64,000 bases of DNA from CAVVAE01 sp963746185 (GTDB lineage: Bacteria; Actinomycetota; Actinomycetes; Propionibacteriales; Nocardioidaceae), in NCBI GenBank assembly GCA_963746185.1, contig CAVVAE010000004.1:1302001-1366000 (forward strand). Direction: 5' to 3'. Positions 15,989-25,372 of the stretch are shown piece after piece (position 1 is the stretch's first letter; each line of letters opens with the position of its first letter). Position numbers and translations under genes: made by a program. The notes below the pieces were generated by a model. The model did no database searches. It saw nothing but the letters and a program-made list of their open reading frames with translations, and was not told the DNA's origin.

Positions 15989-18172
15989 ATGACTGACAGC
16001 ACGATTCGGTACGACGTCGATGGCGACGGCATCGTCGTCTTGACGCTCGACGACCCGGGTGCCAGCGCCAACACGTTGAACGACCGCTGCGCCGCGTCGT
16101 TCACGCAGGTCGTCGACCGTCTGTACCACGAGCGCGACGCGATCACCGGTGTCGTCATCGCGTCGGCCAAGAAGACCTTCTTCGCCGGCGGCGACCTCGT
16201 CACGATGGTCCAGGCGACCCCCGACGACGCCGCTCCCATCTTCGAGCTGTTGCAGCAGCTGAAGGCAGACTTCCGCAGACTCGAGACGCTGGGCAAGCCG
16301 GTGGCAGCGGCCATCAACGGCTCGGCCCTCGGCGCCGGGCTCGAGATCGCGCTCGCCTGCCACCACCGGGTGGCGTACGACGATGGCCGTTCGGAGATCG
16401 GTCTCCCCGAAGTGACGCTCGGTCTGTTGCCCGGAGCCGGTGGTGTGACGCGCACCGTGCGCATGTTCGGGCTTCAGGACGCCCTGATGAACGTGTTGTT
16501 ACAAGGACAGCGCAACAAGCCGGCCAAGGCCAAAGAGCTTGGCCTCGTCGATGAGCTGGTCGATGACCTCGACGACTTGGTGCCGACTGCGAAGAAGTGG
16601 GTGCTCGACCACCGCGACGACACCGACGTGGCCACCCAGCCCTGGGATCGCGACGGCTACAAGATCCCCGGCGGCACCCCGTCGACGCCCAAACTGGCAC
16701 ACTTCCTGCCGGCGTTCCCGGCCAACCTCCGCAAGCAACTCAAGGGCGCGCACTACCCAGCCCCCCGCGCCATCATGTCCGCGGCGATCGAGGGAGCCCA
16801 GACAGACTTCGAGACCGCCACCCGCATCGAGACGCGCTACTTCGCCGGCCTGGTGACCGGCCCGATCAGCAAGAACATGATCCAGGCGTTCTTCTTCGAC
16901 CTGCAGGCCATCAACGCAGGCAAGTCTCGGCCGGCAGATTTCCCGACCTACACCGCGGCAAAAGTGGGCGTACTAGGCGCCGGCATGATGGGCGCCGGCA
17001 TTGCCTACGAATGTGCCCGTACTGGTATGGAGGTCGTCCTCAAGGACGTCTCCTTCGAGGCTGCAGACAAGGGCAAGAACTACTCCGCCAAGCTGCTGGG
17101 CAAGCAGGTCGACCGCGGCCGGATCACCGCTGAGAAGCGCGATGAGATGCTGGCCCGCATCCAGCCGAGTGACAAGCCCACCGACCTCGCCGGGTGCGAT
17201 CTGGTGATCGAGGCGGTCTTCGAGAGCCAGCAGCTCAAGCAGCAGGTGTTTGGTGAGATCGAGGAGCTCGTCGAGCCCGACGCTTTGCTCTGCTCCAACA
17301 CGTCCACGCTGCCGATCACCGGGCTTGCGAAGGGCGTGCAGCGACAGGCTGACTTCATCGGGCTGCACTTCTTCTCACCGGTTGAGCGGATGCCGCTGGT
17401 CGAGATCATCGTCGGCAAGGAGACCTCCGACGAGGCGCTGGCTAAGGCATACGACGTCGTACGCCAGATCAAGAAGACCCCCATCGTCGTCAACGACAGC
17501 AGAGGGTTCTTCACGTCCCGCGTCTTCGGCACCTTGGTGCTCGAGGGCGTCGCAATGCTCGGCGAAGGCATTAGTCCGGTCACGATCGAACGCGCGGCCA
17601 CCCAGATGGGCTTTCCCGCGCCGCCGCTCGCGATGGTCGACGAGGTCAGCCTGGTGTTGCCGCAGAAGATCGCGGCCGAGGCTCAACAGGCTGCCGAGGC
17701 AGCGGGCGCCGGAGCGTTCGCCAGCCCTGCGATGAAGGTCGTCGACACGATGGTCGACGAGTTCGGCCGCAAGGGAAAGGCCGCCGGTGCGGGCTTCTAC
17801 GACTACCCCGCCGAAGGCCCGAAGCGGCTGTGGCCAGGGTTGTGGGAGCACTTCGTTGACGATTCGAAGAACCCGGTCGACGATGCGGCGTTCCACGATC
17901 TTCAGGAGCGCTTCACGTTCGTGATGTCGCTGGAGACCATCAAGTGCGTCGAGGAAGGTGTGCTCCGGTCCACCCCGGACGCCAACATCGGCTCGATCTT
18001 CGGAATCGGTTTCCCACCGCTGTACGGCGGCGCGTTGACCTACGTCAACAACTACGAAGGCGGAGTGGCTGGTTTCACCGCCCGGGCCCGTGAGCTCGCG
18101 GCGTCGTACGGCGACCGGTTTACGCCGCCGGCGCTGCTGGACCAGAAGGCAACGGCCGGCGAGCAGTTCTGA
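15989..18172 (+). CDS. fadB: Multifunctional enoyl-CoA hydratase/3-hydroxyacyl-CoA dehydrogenase
   Basis: The 727-residue product carries two central beta-oxidation steps. Residues 1-190 are a crotonase domain (KKTFFAGGDLVTM and AINGSALGAGLEIALACHHRVAY oxyanion-hole segments, then EVTLGLLPGAGGVTR). From about residue 325 a Rossmann NAD domain begins (VGVLGAGMMGAGIAYECARTG). It is followed by the NTSTLPITGLA and HFFSPVERMPLVEI catalytic blocks and the two C-terminal helical domains (DSRGFFTSRVFGTLVLEG; GIGFPPLYGGALTYV). Together with FadA it completes the fatty-acid beta-oxidation spiral. Confidence 0.95.
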   Translation: MTDSTIRYDVDGDGIVVLTLDDPGASANTLNDRCAASFTQVVDRLYHERDAITGVVIASAKKTFFAGGDLVTMVQATPDDAAPIFELLQQLKADFRRLETLGKPVAAAINGSALGAGLEIALACHHRVAYDDGRSEIGLPEVTLGLLPGAGGVTRTVRMFGLQDALMNVLLQGQRNKPAKAKELGLVDELVDDLDDLVPTAKKWVLDHRDDTDVATQPWDRDGYKIPGGTPSTPKLAHFLPAFPANLRKQLKGAHYPAPRAIMSAAIEGAQTDFETATRIETRYFAGLVTGPISKNMIQAFFFDLQAINAGKSRPADFPTYTAAKVGVLGAGMMGAGIAYECARTGMEVVLKDVSFEAADKGKNYSAKLLGKQVDRGRITAEKRDEMLARIQPSDKPTDLAGCDLVIEAVFESQQLKQQVFGEIEELVEPDALLCSNTSTLPITGLAKGVQRQADFIGLHFFSPVERMPLVEIIVGKETSDEALAKAYDVVRQIKKTPIVVNDSRGFFTSRVFGTLVLEGVAMLGEGISPVTIERAATQMGFPAPPLAMVDEVSLVLPQKIAAEAQQAAEAAGAGAFASPAMKVVDTMVDEFGRKGKAAGAGFYDYPAEGPKRLWPGLWEHFVDDSKNPVDDAAFHDLQERFTFVMSLETIKCVEEGVLRSTPDANIGSIFGIGFPPLYGGALTYVNNYEGGVAGFTARARELAASYGDRFTPPALLDQKATAGEQF

Positions 18173-18215
18173 TGGGGTCATCCCGCCTCATCCGAACGGT
18201 TGATCACGTGAGAAG

Positions 18216-18244
18216 TTGACGCAAAGTAGCGACGCCGCTACGGA
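18216..18244 (+). promoter_or_regulatory. Candidate promoter with inverted repeat before the ABC transporter
   Basis: TTGACG (18216-18221) could be a -35 element, with TACGGA (18239-18244) 17 bases later. The inverted repeat GTAGCG-ACGC-CGCTAC (18226-18241) fills the spacer between them, the position expected for a repressor site. Neither hexamer is perfect. Confidence 0.4.
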
Positions 18245-18265
18245 ATCGTTGGCACACTGGTGCGG

Positions 18266-18976
18266 GTGAACACCCCTGCCATCGACGTTGCTGCGCTCTG
18301 CGTGCAGTTCGGTGCTGTCGACGCAGTCCGAGATCTCGACCTGAGCGTCCCCGCAGGCGGGTCCACGGCCCTGGTTGGCCGCAACGGGGCCGGGAAGTCC
18401 ACGACCATGAGAGTCCTCGCCGGGGTCATCCCACCCTCGAGCGGACAGGTCTTGGTGTCCGGCTTCGACATCCGACGACACGCACTCGGCGCCAAACGCG
18501 CCTCCGGATATTGCCCCGACGTGGGTGGCCTGATCCCGCGTGCCACTCCCTGGGAGCACCTGCAGCTGGCAGCCAAGCTACGTCAGGTGCCGGCCGGCTG
18601 GGAGGCGCGCGCCAGAGATCTGCTCGAAGCGTTCGACCTCGGTGCCGCCATGCACCGCGTCACGTCCGGGTTCAGCCATGGCATGGGGCGGCGGATGTCT
18701 GTCGTGCTCGCGGCTTTCCACGAACCACAGGTGTTGTTGCTCGATGAGCCTTTCGACGGCGTCGACCCGCTCGGCGTCGAAGCCACCATGAACGTCGTCG
18801 CCGATGCGCGAAGCCGGGGGTCAGCGGTGCTCATCTCGACCCACCTTCTCGAGCTGGCCGTCCAGGCGTGTGACGAGGCTGTCGTGCTGCGCGGAGGCAA
18901 GGTGGCTGCGGCTGCCCCCTCCGACCAGCTCCGCGGCGAGGACGGCGCTCGGACCTACCGCGCGCTGCTGTCCTGA
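18266..18976 (+). CDS. ABC transporter ATP-binding protein with unusual signature motif
   Basis: This is an ATPase subunit of an ABC transporter, about 236 residues. Walker A is VGRNGAGKST, the Q-loop region is atypical (YCPDVGGLIPRATPWEHL), Walker B is VLLLDEPFDGVD and the switch histidine is STHLLE. The signature motif that is normally LSGGQ reads FSHGMGRRM, seen also in some actinobacterial exporter ATPases of the drug/antibiotic type. GTG codons at 18260 and 18266 are both possible; the second has a CACACT element 7 bases upstream. The next gene encodes the membrane subunit. Confidence 0.85.
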   Translation: MNTPAIDVAALCVQFGAVDAVRDLDLSVPAGGSTALVGRNGAGKSTTMRVLAGVIPPSSGQVLVSGFDIRRHALGAKRASGYCPDVGGLIPRATPWEHLQLAAKLRQVPAGWEARARDLLEAFDLGAAMHRVTSGFSHGMGRRMSVVLAAFHEPQVLLLDEPFDGVDPLGVEATMNVVADARSRGSAVLISTHLLELAVQACDEAVVLRGGKVAAAAPSDQLRGEDGARTYRALLS

Positions 18977-18985
18977 CTGACTGCC

Positions 18986-20533
18986 ATGTCCGTCGCATTC
19001 ACTGCCTCCGTGTCTGAGGCCCGTCGCTCGTTGCGTGACGCACGGTCGTTGATCGCGTTTCGGTTAGCTGGGTTGCGAGGACGTTCTCGTCGTACGGCGA
19101 ACATCGTGACTGTCGTCTTCGTCGTCCTGACCATCGCCTCGGCGGTGATCCCCGCGTTCACTCCCGGTGCCGTCACCTCTGCCCGGGCCGACGACATGCT
19201 GTTCCTCTTGCCGACCGTGTTTCTGGCATTTCTCCTCACCACGACTTTCGCGATCATCGGCGCCGGTGGCGGGCGCGAACTGCTGCCCCGCGATGAGGGC
19301 GTCGCCTACCCGGTCAGTCCCACCACGGACCATCTAGGCGCACTGCTGCTGGCTCCCTTCAACATCGCCTGGGTACTGCAGACCTGGACGTTGCTGGGGG
19401 TGACGGCATACGCCATAGGCCCGAGGAATCTCTGGGCTGTGCAGTTCGCCGTCATCCTATGGTTGGTGGCCGCAACAGCACTCGCCCAAGCCGTCGCCTG
19501 GACCGTGGAGTGGATACGTCGCCTGCCGCACGGGATCGCGATGGTCCGGGCGTTCGGGATCAGCCTCGGTCTCGGTGTCGTTGCCTTGATCGTCACGAAC
19601 AACGTCACGAACGTCCTCGATAGAAGCCCCACCCTGCGGGTCGTGCTCGTGGCGATCTACGGCAGTGCGGGCGACTGGCTTTACTGGACCATCGGTCTCG
19701 CTGCCTTGTCGGCTGCCTCCGTCGCGGCCGTCGTCTTGGGTGGCTGGATCAACCACGCCGTCGCGAGACGTCAGCCACGCGAGGAGATGAACCAGGCCGT
19801 CCGGATGGTCACTCCCCGCGAGATGGCCCGGAGTGACTTCGCGGCGCTGGTGCGCACTGACCGAGGCAGCGTCTGGCGCTCGGTCTCGTTGCGGCGCGGC
19901 TTTGTTGTACTGGCTCTGTTGCCAGGGCTTGTCGCTGCCGCCGGACAGCTCGAATGGAGCGTGCTGCCGATCTTGCCCGGACTGGTGGCTGCCGGTGGTG
20001 CGTTGCTGTTCGGCATCAACGCCTGGTGCCTGGACGCCACCGGCGCCTTGTGGCGCGACAGTTTGCCGGTCAAGCCGGAGATCGTCTTCGCGGCGCGCGT
20101 GCGCGTGCTGCTGGAGGTGCTGCTCGTGGCGACCGTGGCGACGTTGCTGGTCGCAGGAACGCGCGCCGGATCGGTTCCCACCTCCGCGGAGGTGGCGTCG
20201 CTCATCGCGACCACGGTGGTCGTCTCGTTGCAGGTGACTGCCCGATCGATGCACTGGTCCGTACGCCGGCCGTACTCGATGGACCTACGCTCCTCGCGCG
20301 GCGCGCCCGCTCCTCCGTCAACCATGGTCGGCTATTCGTCGTACCTGGCGCTGACCTCGACCCTCACGGGCATGGTCTTCACCGCCACGGCACAGGCCAG
20401 CGACCCGACCTGGGCCATCGTGTTCGCGGTGCCCTTCATCTTGCTCGCCGTACGTCGGTTGGTCATCACCGCTGGCGAATGGGCCGTTCCCGAAGTGCGT
20501 GCGCGGGTCGTCGCCACTGTCTCTGCCCACTGA
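18986..20533 (+). CDS. ABC transporter membrane subunit
   Basis: The 515-residue protein has roughly ten to twelve hydrophobic segments, starting with VTVVFVVLTIASAVIPAF and MLFLLPTVFLAFLLTTTFAIIG. The region ELLPRDEGVAYPVSPTTDHLGALLLAPFNIAW is typical of ABC-2-like permeases whose N-terminal half contains a conserved PVSP..H box. It starts 9 bases after the ATPase gene, so the two form a two-gene exporter. The substrate is unknown. The C-terminal half shows no extra domain. Confidence 0.78.
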   Translation: MSVAFTASVSEARRSLRDARSLIAFRLAGLRGRSRRTANIVTVVFVVLTIASAVIPAFTPGAVTSARADDMLFLLPTVFLAFLLTTTFAIIGAGGGRELLPRDEGVAYPVSPTTDHLGALLLAPFNIAWVLQTWTLLGVTAYAIGPRNLWAVQFAVILWLVAATALAQAVAWTVEWIRRLPHGIAMVRAFGISLGLGVVALIVTNNVTNVLDRSPTLRVVLVAIYGSAGDWLYWTIGLAALSAASVAAVVLGGWINHAVARRQPREEMNQAVRMVTPREMARSDFAALVRTDRGSVWRSVSLRRGFVVLALLPGLVAAAGQLEWSVLPILPGLVAAGGALLFGINAWCLDATGALWRDSLPVKPEIVFAARVRVLLEVLLVATVATLLVAGTRAGSVPTSAEVASLIATTVVVSLQVTARSMHWSVRRPYSMDLRSSRGAPAPPSTMVGYSSYLALTSTLTGMVFTATAQASDPTWAIVFAVPFILLAVRRLVITAGEWAVPEVRARVVATVSAH

Positions 20534-20587
20534 CGCACGCCAAACTCACCCACCTCTGCCCGCGTGATGAGCGCCCCGGCTCTGCTG

Positions 20588-20605
20588 ACTACTGAGTAGT
20601 AAGGT
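20588..20605 (+). promoter_or_regulatory. Candidate operator and -10 element of the ACAD10/11-like cluster
   Basis: The inverted repeat ACTAC-TGA-GTAGT (20588-20600) abuts TAAGGT (20600-20605), a plausible -10 hexamer. Transcription would start about 30 bases ahead of the dehydrogenase GTG at 20642. The half-site TACT/AGTA also occurs, with a different spacer, upstream of fadA. Confidence 0.45.
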
Positions 20606-20641
20606 CGGGTCCGCAAACGGACGTGCGGAGGTGAGGGCAGC

Positions 20642-21892
<1,251 letters not shown>

Positions 21893-21894
21893 TC

Positions 21895-22722
21895 ATGACT
21901 GATCGCGTGCTCATCACCGGCGGCGCCTCCGGCTTCGGCGAGGCCCTCGCTGCGCTCTACGCCCGTCGCGGTGCCAGGGTGCTCGTCACCGACCTCGCGG
22001 AGAGTCTCGACGAGGCTGCGCTGCCCCAGAGCAGCGGCGACGGCGAGGTCGCCTACCTGCGACTCGACGTCCGTGACCTCGATGCGTGGGGCAAAGCCTC
22101 CTCGTGGGTCGTGGAGCACTGGGGCGGTCTCGACGTGCTCATCAACAACGCCGGAGTCGGCGCCGGGGGGCGCATCGATGTGGTGCCGATCGAGGACTGG
22201 GAGTGGATCGTCGAGATCAACCTGCTCGGTGTGGTGAAGGGCTGCCAGACGTTCACTCCGTTGTTCAAGGAGCAACGATCCGGACGCATCGTGAACGTGG
22301 CCTCGATGGCCGGGCTGGTGCATCCGCCGTGCATGGCGTCGTACAACACTGTCAAGGCAGGCGTGGTGGCGCTGTCGGAGACGCTGTTGCATGAGCTCGC
22401 ACCGTACGACGTCGACGTCTCGGTGGTCTGCCCGTCGTTCTTCAAGACCCACATCGCGCAGAGCATCCGACGTGGTTCGGACCTGGCGGTGGAGGAGTCC
22501 GGAGCCCGCCTCGTCAATGACGCGAGACTCACCGCTGACACGATCGCAGCGCGGACCGTCGCGGCGCTCGACCGCGGCCGGTTCCTCGTGCTGCCGCATC
22601 GGGAGGGTCGGTTGGCTGTCTACTCCAAGCGGTTCGCCGCACCGGTGTATCACCTGACGATGAAGCAGGTCGGCAAGCGAATGGCGAAGAGTGCCGCCAA
22701 GCGTGACGCTCGTCGCTTGTGA
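21895..22722 (+). CDS. Short-chain dehydrogenase/reductase
   Basis: The 275-residue SDR has the cofactor motif VLITGGASGFGEALA near the N-terminus, the NNAG motif (DVLINNAGVGAGGRID), the catalytic serine in VNVASMAGLVHP and the YNTVKAG Tyr-x-x-x-Lys pair. An aspartate after the second strand (VLVTDLAE) favours NAD over NADP. It starts 2 bases after the dehydrogenase stop, so it is co-transcribed. A plausible job is oxidising a hydroxyacyl intermediate of the same pathway. Confidence 0.88.
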   Translation: MTDRVLITGGASGFGEALAALYARRGARVLVTDLAESLDEAALPQSSGDGEVAYLRLDVRDLDAWGKASSWVVEHWGGLDVLINNAGVGAGGRIDVVPIEDWEWIVEINLLGVVKGCQTFTPLFKEQRSGRIVNVASMAGLVHPPCMASYNTVKAGVVALSETLLHELAPYDVDVSVVCPSFFKTHIAQSIRRGSDLAVEESGARLVNDARLTADTIAARTVAALDRGRFLVLPHREGRLAVYSKRFAAPVYHLTMKQVGKRMAKSAAKRDARRL

Positions 22723-22750
22723 CCGTTCGAGACGCTGATGACGGTTGACC

Positions 22751-23815
22751 ATGCGTGAGCTGTCTCAGTCCCAGCGCGTTCGGGAGGAAGACGCTTTCGA
22801 CGTCGCGCCGGTGGCTGCGTGGTTGAGCGAGCAACGCGCGGACCTCTCCGGGGTCCCCGAGGTGCGCCAGTTTTTGGGCGGCGCCTCCAACCTGACGTAT
22901 GAGCTGATCTACCCCGAAACTCGGCTGATCCTGCGTCGGCCTCCCGTCGGGAGCCACGCGAAGAGCGCGCACGACATGGGTCGGGAGTTCACGATCCAGC
23001 ACCGCCTCAAGGCGGCGTATCCGTATGTGCCCGAGATGGTAGCCCGCTGCGAGGACCCCAGTCTGATCGGCGCTGACTTCTATGTGATGGCCAAGATCGA
23101 CGGGCTGATCTTGCGCAGGAACGCCCCTCCAGGGTTCGATCTCGACGCTGCCGCAACCCGTCGGCTCTGCACGACCGTGGTCGACCGGCTGGTCGAGCTT
23201 CACCAGGTCGACGTAGCCACGTCCGGACTCGACGAGTTCAGTCGTGGGCCGGGCTACGTCGCACGACAGGTGTCCGGCTGGGCTGACAGGTTTCGCAAGG
23301 CGCGGACGCGAAACGTGCCGTCGTTCCGGCGCACGATCGACTGGCTCGAGCAGCACCAGCCTGCGGACGCGGGGACGTGCCTGATCCACAACGACTTCCG
23401 CTTCGACAATGTGGTGCTCGCCCCAGATGACCACGAGCAGGTGGTGGGGGTTCTCGACTGGGAGATGGCCACGCTGGGCGACCCGCTGATGGACGTCGGC
23501 GGCGCCTTGGCCTATTGGGTGGAGCCCGGTGACGACGCCATCATGCGACGGCTGCGGCGACAGCCGACCAACCTGCCCGGCATGCTGACACGGCGCGAGG
23601 TGTGGGAGCAGTACGCCGCTCGCACCGGCATCGAGCTGGGCGATCGCCGGTTCTACGAGGTGTTCGGACTCTTCCGGCTGGCCGTGATCGCCCAGCAGAT
23701 CTACTACCGCTACCACCATGGCCAGACCCACAACCCGGCGTTCCGGCAGTTCTATGCGCTCGTCACCTACCTGTCGTGGCGGTGTCGACAGGCGACGAAG
23801 GGCAAGCTCCGATGA
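22751..23815 (+). CDS. APH-like kinase (ACAD10/11 kinase domain, LvaA-like)
   Basis: The 354-residue protein has the aminoglycoside-phosphotransferase fold: FLGGASNLTYELIYPETRLILRRPPVG, the catalytic loop LIHNDFRFDNVVLAPDDHEQVVGVLDWEMATLGDPLMDVGG (HND...DN and the DWE metal aspartate), and a C-terminal helical lobe. This variant matches the N-terminal kinase domain of human ACAD11 and the LvaA kinase of levulinate catabolism in Pseudomonas putida, which phosphorylates the 4-hydroxyl of 4-hydroxyacyl-CoA. Aminoglycoside resistance is very unlikely. The ATG at 22751 was chosen over the TTG two codons earlier. It overlaps the next gene by 4 bases. Confidence 0.87.
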   Translation: MRELSQSQRVREEDAFDVAPVAAWLSEQRADLSGVPEVRQFLGGASNLTYELIYPETRLILRRPPVGSHAKSAHDMGREFTIQHRLKAAYPYVPEMVARCEDPSLIGADFYVMAKIDGLILRRNAPPGFDLDAAATRRLCTTVVDRLVELHQVDVATSGLDEFSRGPGYVARQVSGWADRFRKARTRNVPSFRRTIDWLEQHQPADAGTCLIHNDFRFDNVVLAPDDHEQVVGVLDWEMATLGDPLMDVGGALAYWVEPGDDAIMRRLRRQPTNLPGMLTRREVWEQYAARTGIELGDRRFYEVFGLFRLAVIAQQIYYRYHHGQTHNPAFRQFYALVTYLSWRCRQATKGKLR

Positions 23816-24492
23816 GCGTCGTGTACCTCGTCCGGCACGGCCAGGCGATGCTCAACAGCGCCGACTACGACCAGCTCTCCGAGACAGGTCAACGCCAGGC
23901 GCGTCTCACCGGTGCGGCGTTGGCGGCGCGCGGTGTCCAGCCGACGCGACTCGTCCGAGGAAGCCTGGAGCGCCATCGCCAGACGGCCGAAGGGGCGCGA
24001 GCCGAGGCTGGGTGGCAGCCTGCTGTTGAGGTGGACGGTAGGTGGGACGAGCTCGACTACATGGGCGTGATCGCCGCCCACCGGCCCGACTTCACGTCTC
24101 ACGGGGTCATGATGGCGGAGCTCGGGGCGAGTCCGGACCCGGGAGCAGCCTTCAGCGCGCTGTACGACGTCGCCTTGCGCACCTGGCTCGACGAACAGGG
24201 CAGCTACGCCGAGCCCTACTCCGCGTTCGTGGCGCGGGTTCGGGCTGCACTCCGCACTGTCACCGACGGCCTGGGCGACAGTGAGACGGCTGTGGTCTTC
24301 TCCTCAGGTGGTCCGGTCTCGACCGTGACGGCAGCAGCCCTCGACCTGGACGCGATGGGGTGGTTGGCGTTGAGCGGTGTCGTGATCAATGCGGGGATCA
24401 CCAAGGTCGTGGTGGGCCGGAGCGGCCTGTCGCTCGTGTCGTTCAACGACCACGGCCATCTAGAGTCCCACCACGTCATGACCTACCGGTAG
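23812..24492 (+). CDS. Histidine phosphatase family protein
   Basis: The 226-residue product starts with the RHG catalytic motif VYLVRHGQAMLN; the second conserved arginine is in LVRGSLERHRQTAEG. The late catalytic segment reads VVFSSGGPVS rather than the usual SHGG, so the second catalytic histidine is replaced by serine. Activity may be altered. It is coupled to the kinase gene by an ATGA overlap, and could act on a phosphorylated metabolite of the same route. Confidence 0.85.
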   Translation: MSVVYLVRHGQAMLNSADYDQLSETGQRQARLTGAALAARGVQPTRLVRGSLERHRQTAEGARAEAGWQPAVEVDGRWDELDYMGVIAAHRPDFTSHGVMMAELGASPDPGAAFSALYDVALRTWLDEQGSYAEPYSAFVARVRAALRTVTDGLGDSETAVVFSSGGPVSTVTAAALDLDAMGWLALSGVVINAGITKVVVGRSGLSLVSFNDHGHLESHHVMTYR

Positions 24493-24521
24493 CCCACCTC
24501 GAGACCACGATCGGCCCCCAC

Positions 24522-25274
24522 ATGACAACACGCAAGACGATCCTCATCACCGGAGCGAGCTCTGGACTCGGTGCGGGAATGGCCCGGCTCTTCGCTTCAG
24601 GCGGTGACGACCTGGCGCTGTGCGCCCGTCGCACGGATCGCCTCGACGCGCTGCGCGACGAGCTGACCCTTGCGCACCCAGGGATCACGGTGACGGTGAA
24701 ACCGCTCGACGTGACAGACCATGACGCAGTCTTCCGGGTCTTTGGTGAGTTCGATGACGAGCTGGGTGGTGTCGACCGGGTCGTCGTCAACGCCGGGATG
24801 GGTAAGGGCGCGTCGATCGGCACGGGCTACTTCGAGGCCAATAAGCAGACGGCAGAGACCAACTTCGTGGCGGCCCTCGCACAGTGCGAGGCAGCAATGG
24901 AGATCTTTCGCGCCAGGAACGCCGGCCACCTCGTCGTGATCTCGTCGGTCTCGGCCAGGCGGGGAGCACGAGGGGCCATGACGACGTACGCCGCGACCAA
25001 GGCAGGTGTGGCCTCGTTGGCCGAGGGGATTCGGTCCGACGTGTTCGATACGCCGATCAAGGTCACCACATTGTTCCCTGGCTTCATCGCCTCGGAGCTG
25101 ACCGAGAGGGCTCGCAGGACGCCGTTCATCGTCGACACCGAGACAGGGTGCCGGGCCATGGTCAAGGCCATCGAGGGCGAGGTAGCGGAGGCCACGGTGC
25201 CGGCCTGGCCGTGGGTGCCTGTGAGTCTGGCCACTCGGTTGCTGCCCTTGCGATGGGTGCGGAAGCTGATGTGA
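24522..25274 (+). CDS. Short-chain dehydrogenase/reductase
   Basis: The 250-residue SDR has TILITGASSGLGAGMARLFA (cofactor glycine motif), ALCARRTDRL (basic residues after strand two, suggesting NADP), VVNAGMGKG (variant of NNAG), the catalytic serine in VVISSVSARRG and TYAATKAGV (Tyr...Lys). It is the last gene of the same-direction block that begins with the ACAD10/11-like dehydrogenase, lying 29 bases after the phosphatase stop. Confidence 0.88.
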   Translation: MTTRKTILITGASSGLGAGMARLFASGGDDLALCARRTDRLDALRDELTLAHPGITVTVKPLDVTDHDAVFRVFGEFDDELGGVDRVVVNAGMGKGASIGTGYFEANKQTAETNFVAALAQCEAAMEIFRARNAGHLVVISSVSARRGARGAMTTYAATKAGVASLAEGIRSDVFDTPIKVTTLFPGFIASELTERARRTPFIVDTETGCRAMVKAIEGEVAEATVPAWPWVPVSLATRLLPLRWVRKLM

Positions 25275-25372
25275 CGTGGGCTGCCGGCCGAAGCTACGCA
25301 TTTGGGTGGATAAGGATTTGGACGTCTCGACTAGGCTGGCGCTCTGACCTAGTGCCAGGAGGGGGTGCAAGC

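Noticed and set aside
22529..23731. Minus-strand frame of 400 codons opposite the SDR and APH-like kinase genes
   Set aside because: Antisense to conserved coding sequence on the plus strand, rich in His, Arg and Gln, and without any motif.
22751..23815. Aminoglycoside resistance gene
   Set aside because: The fold is APH-like, but sequence and neighbours match the ACAD10/11 and LvaA kinases acting on acyl-CoAs.
24884..25372. Extension of the penicillin-binding protein upstream through the SDR gene
   Set aside because: It overlaps a conserved SDR in another frame; the lipoprotein signal and AGGAGG place the start at about 25373.
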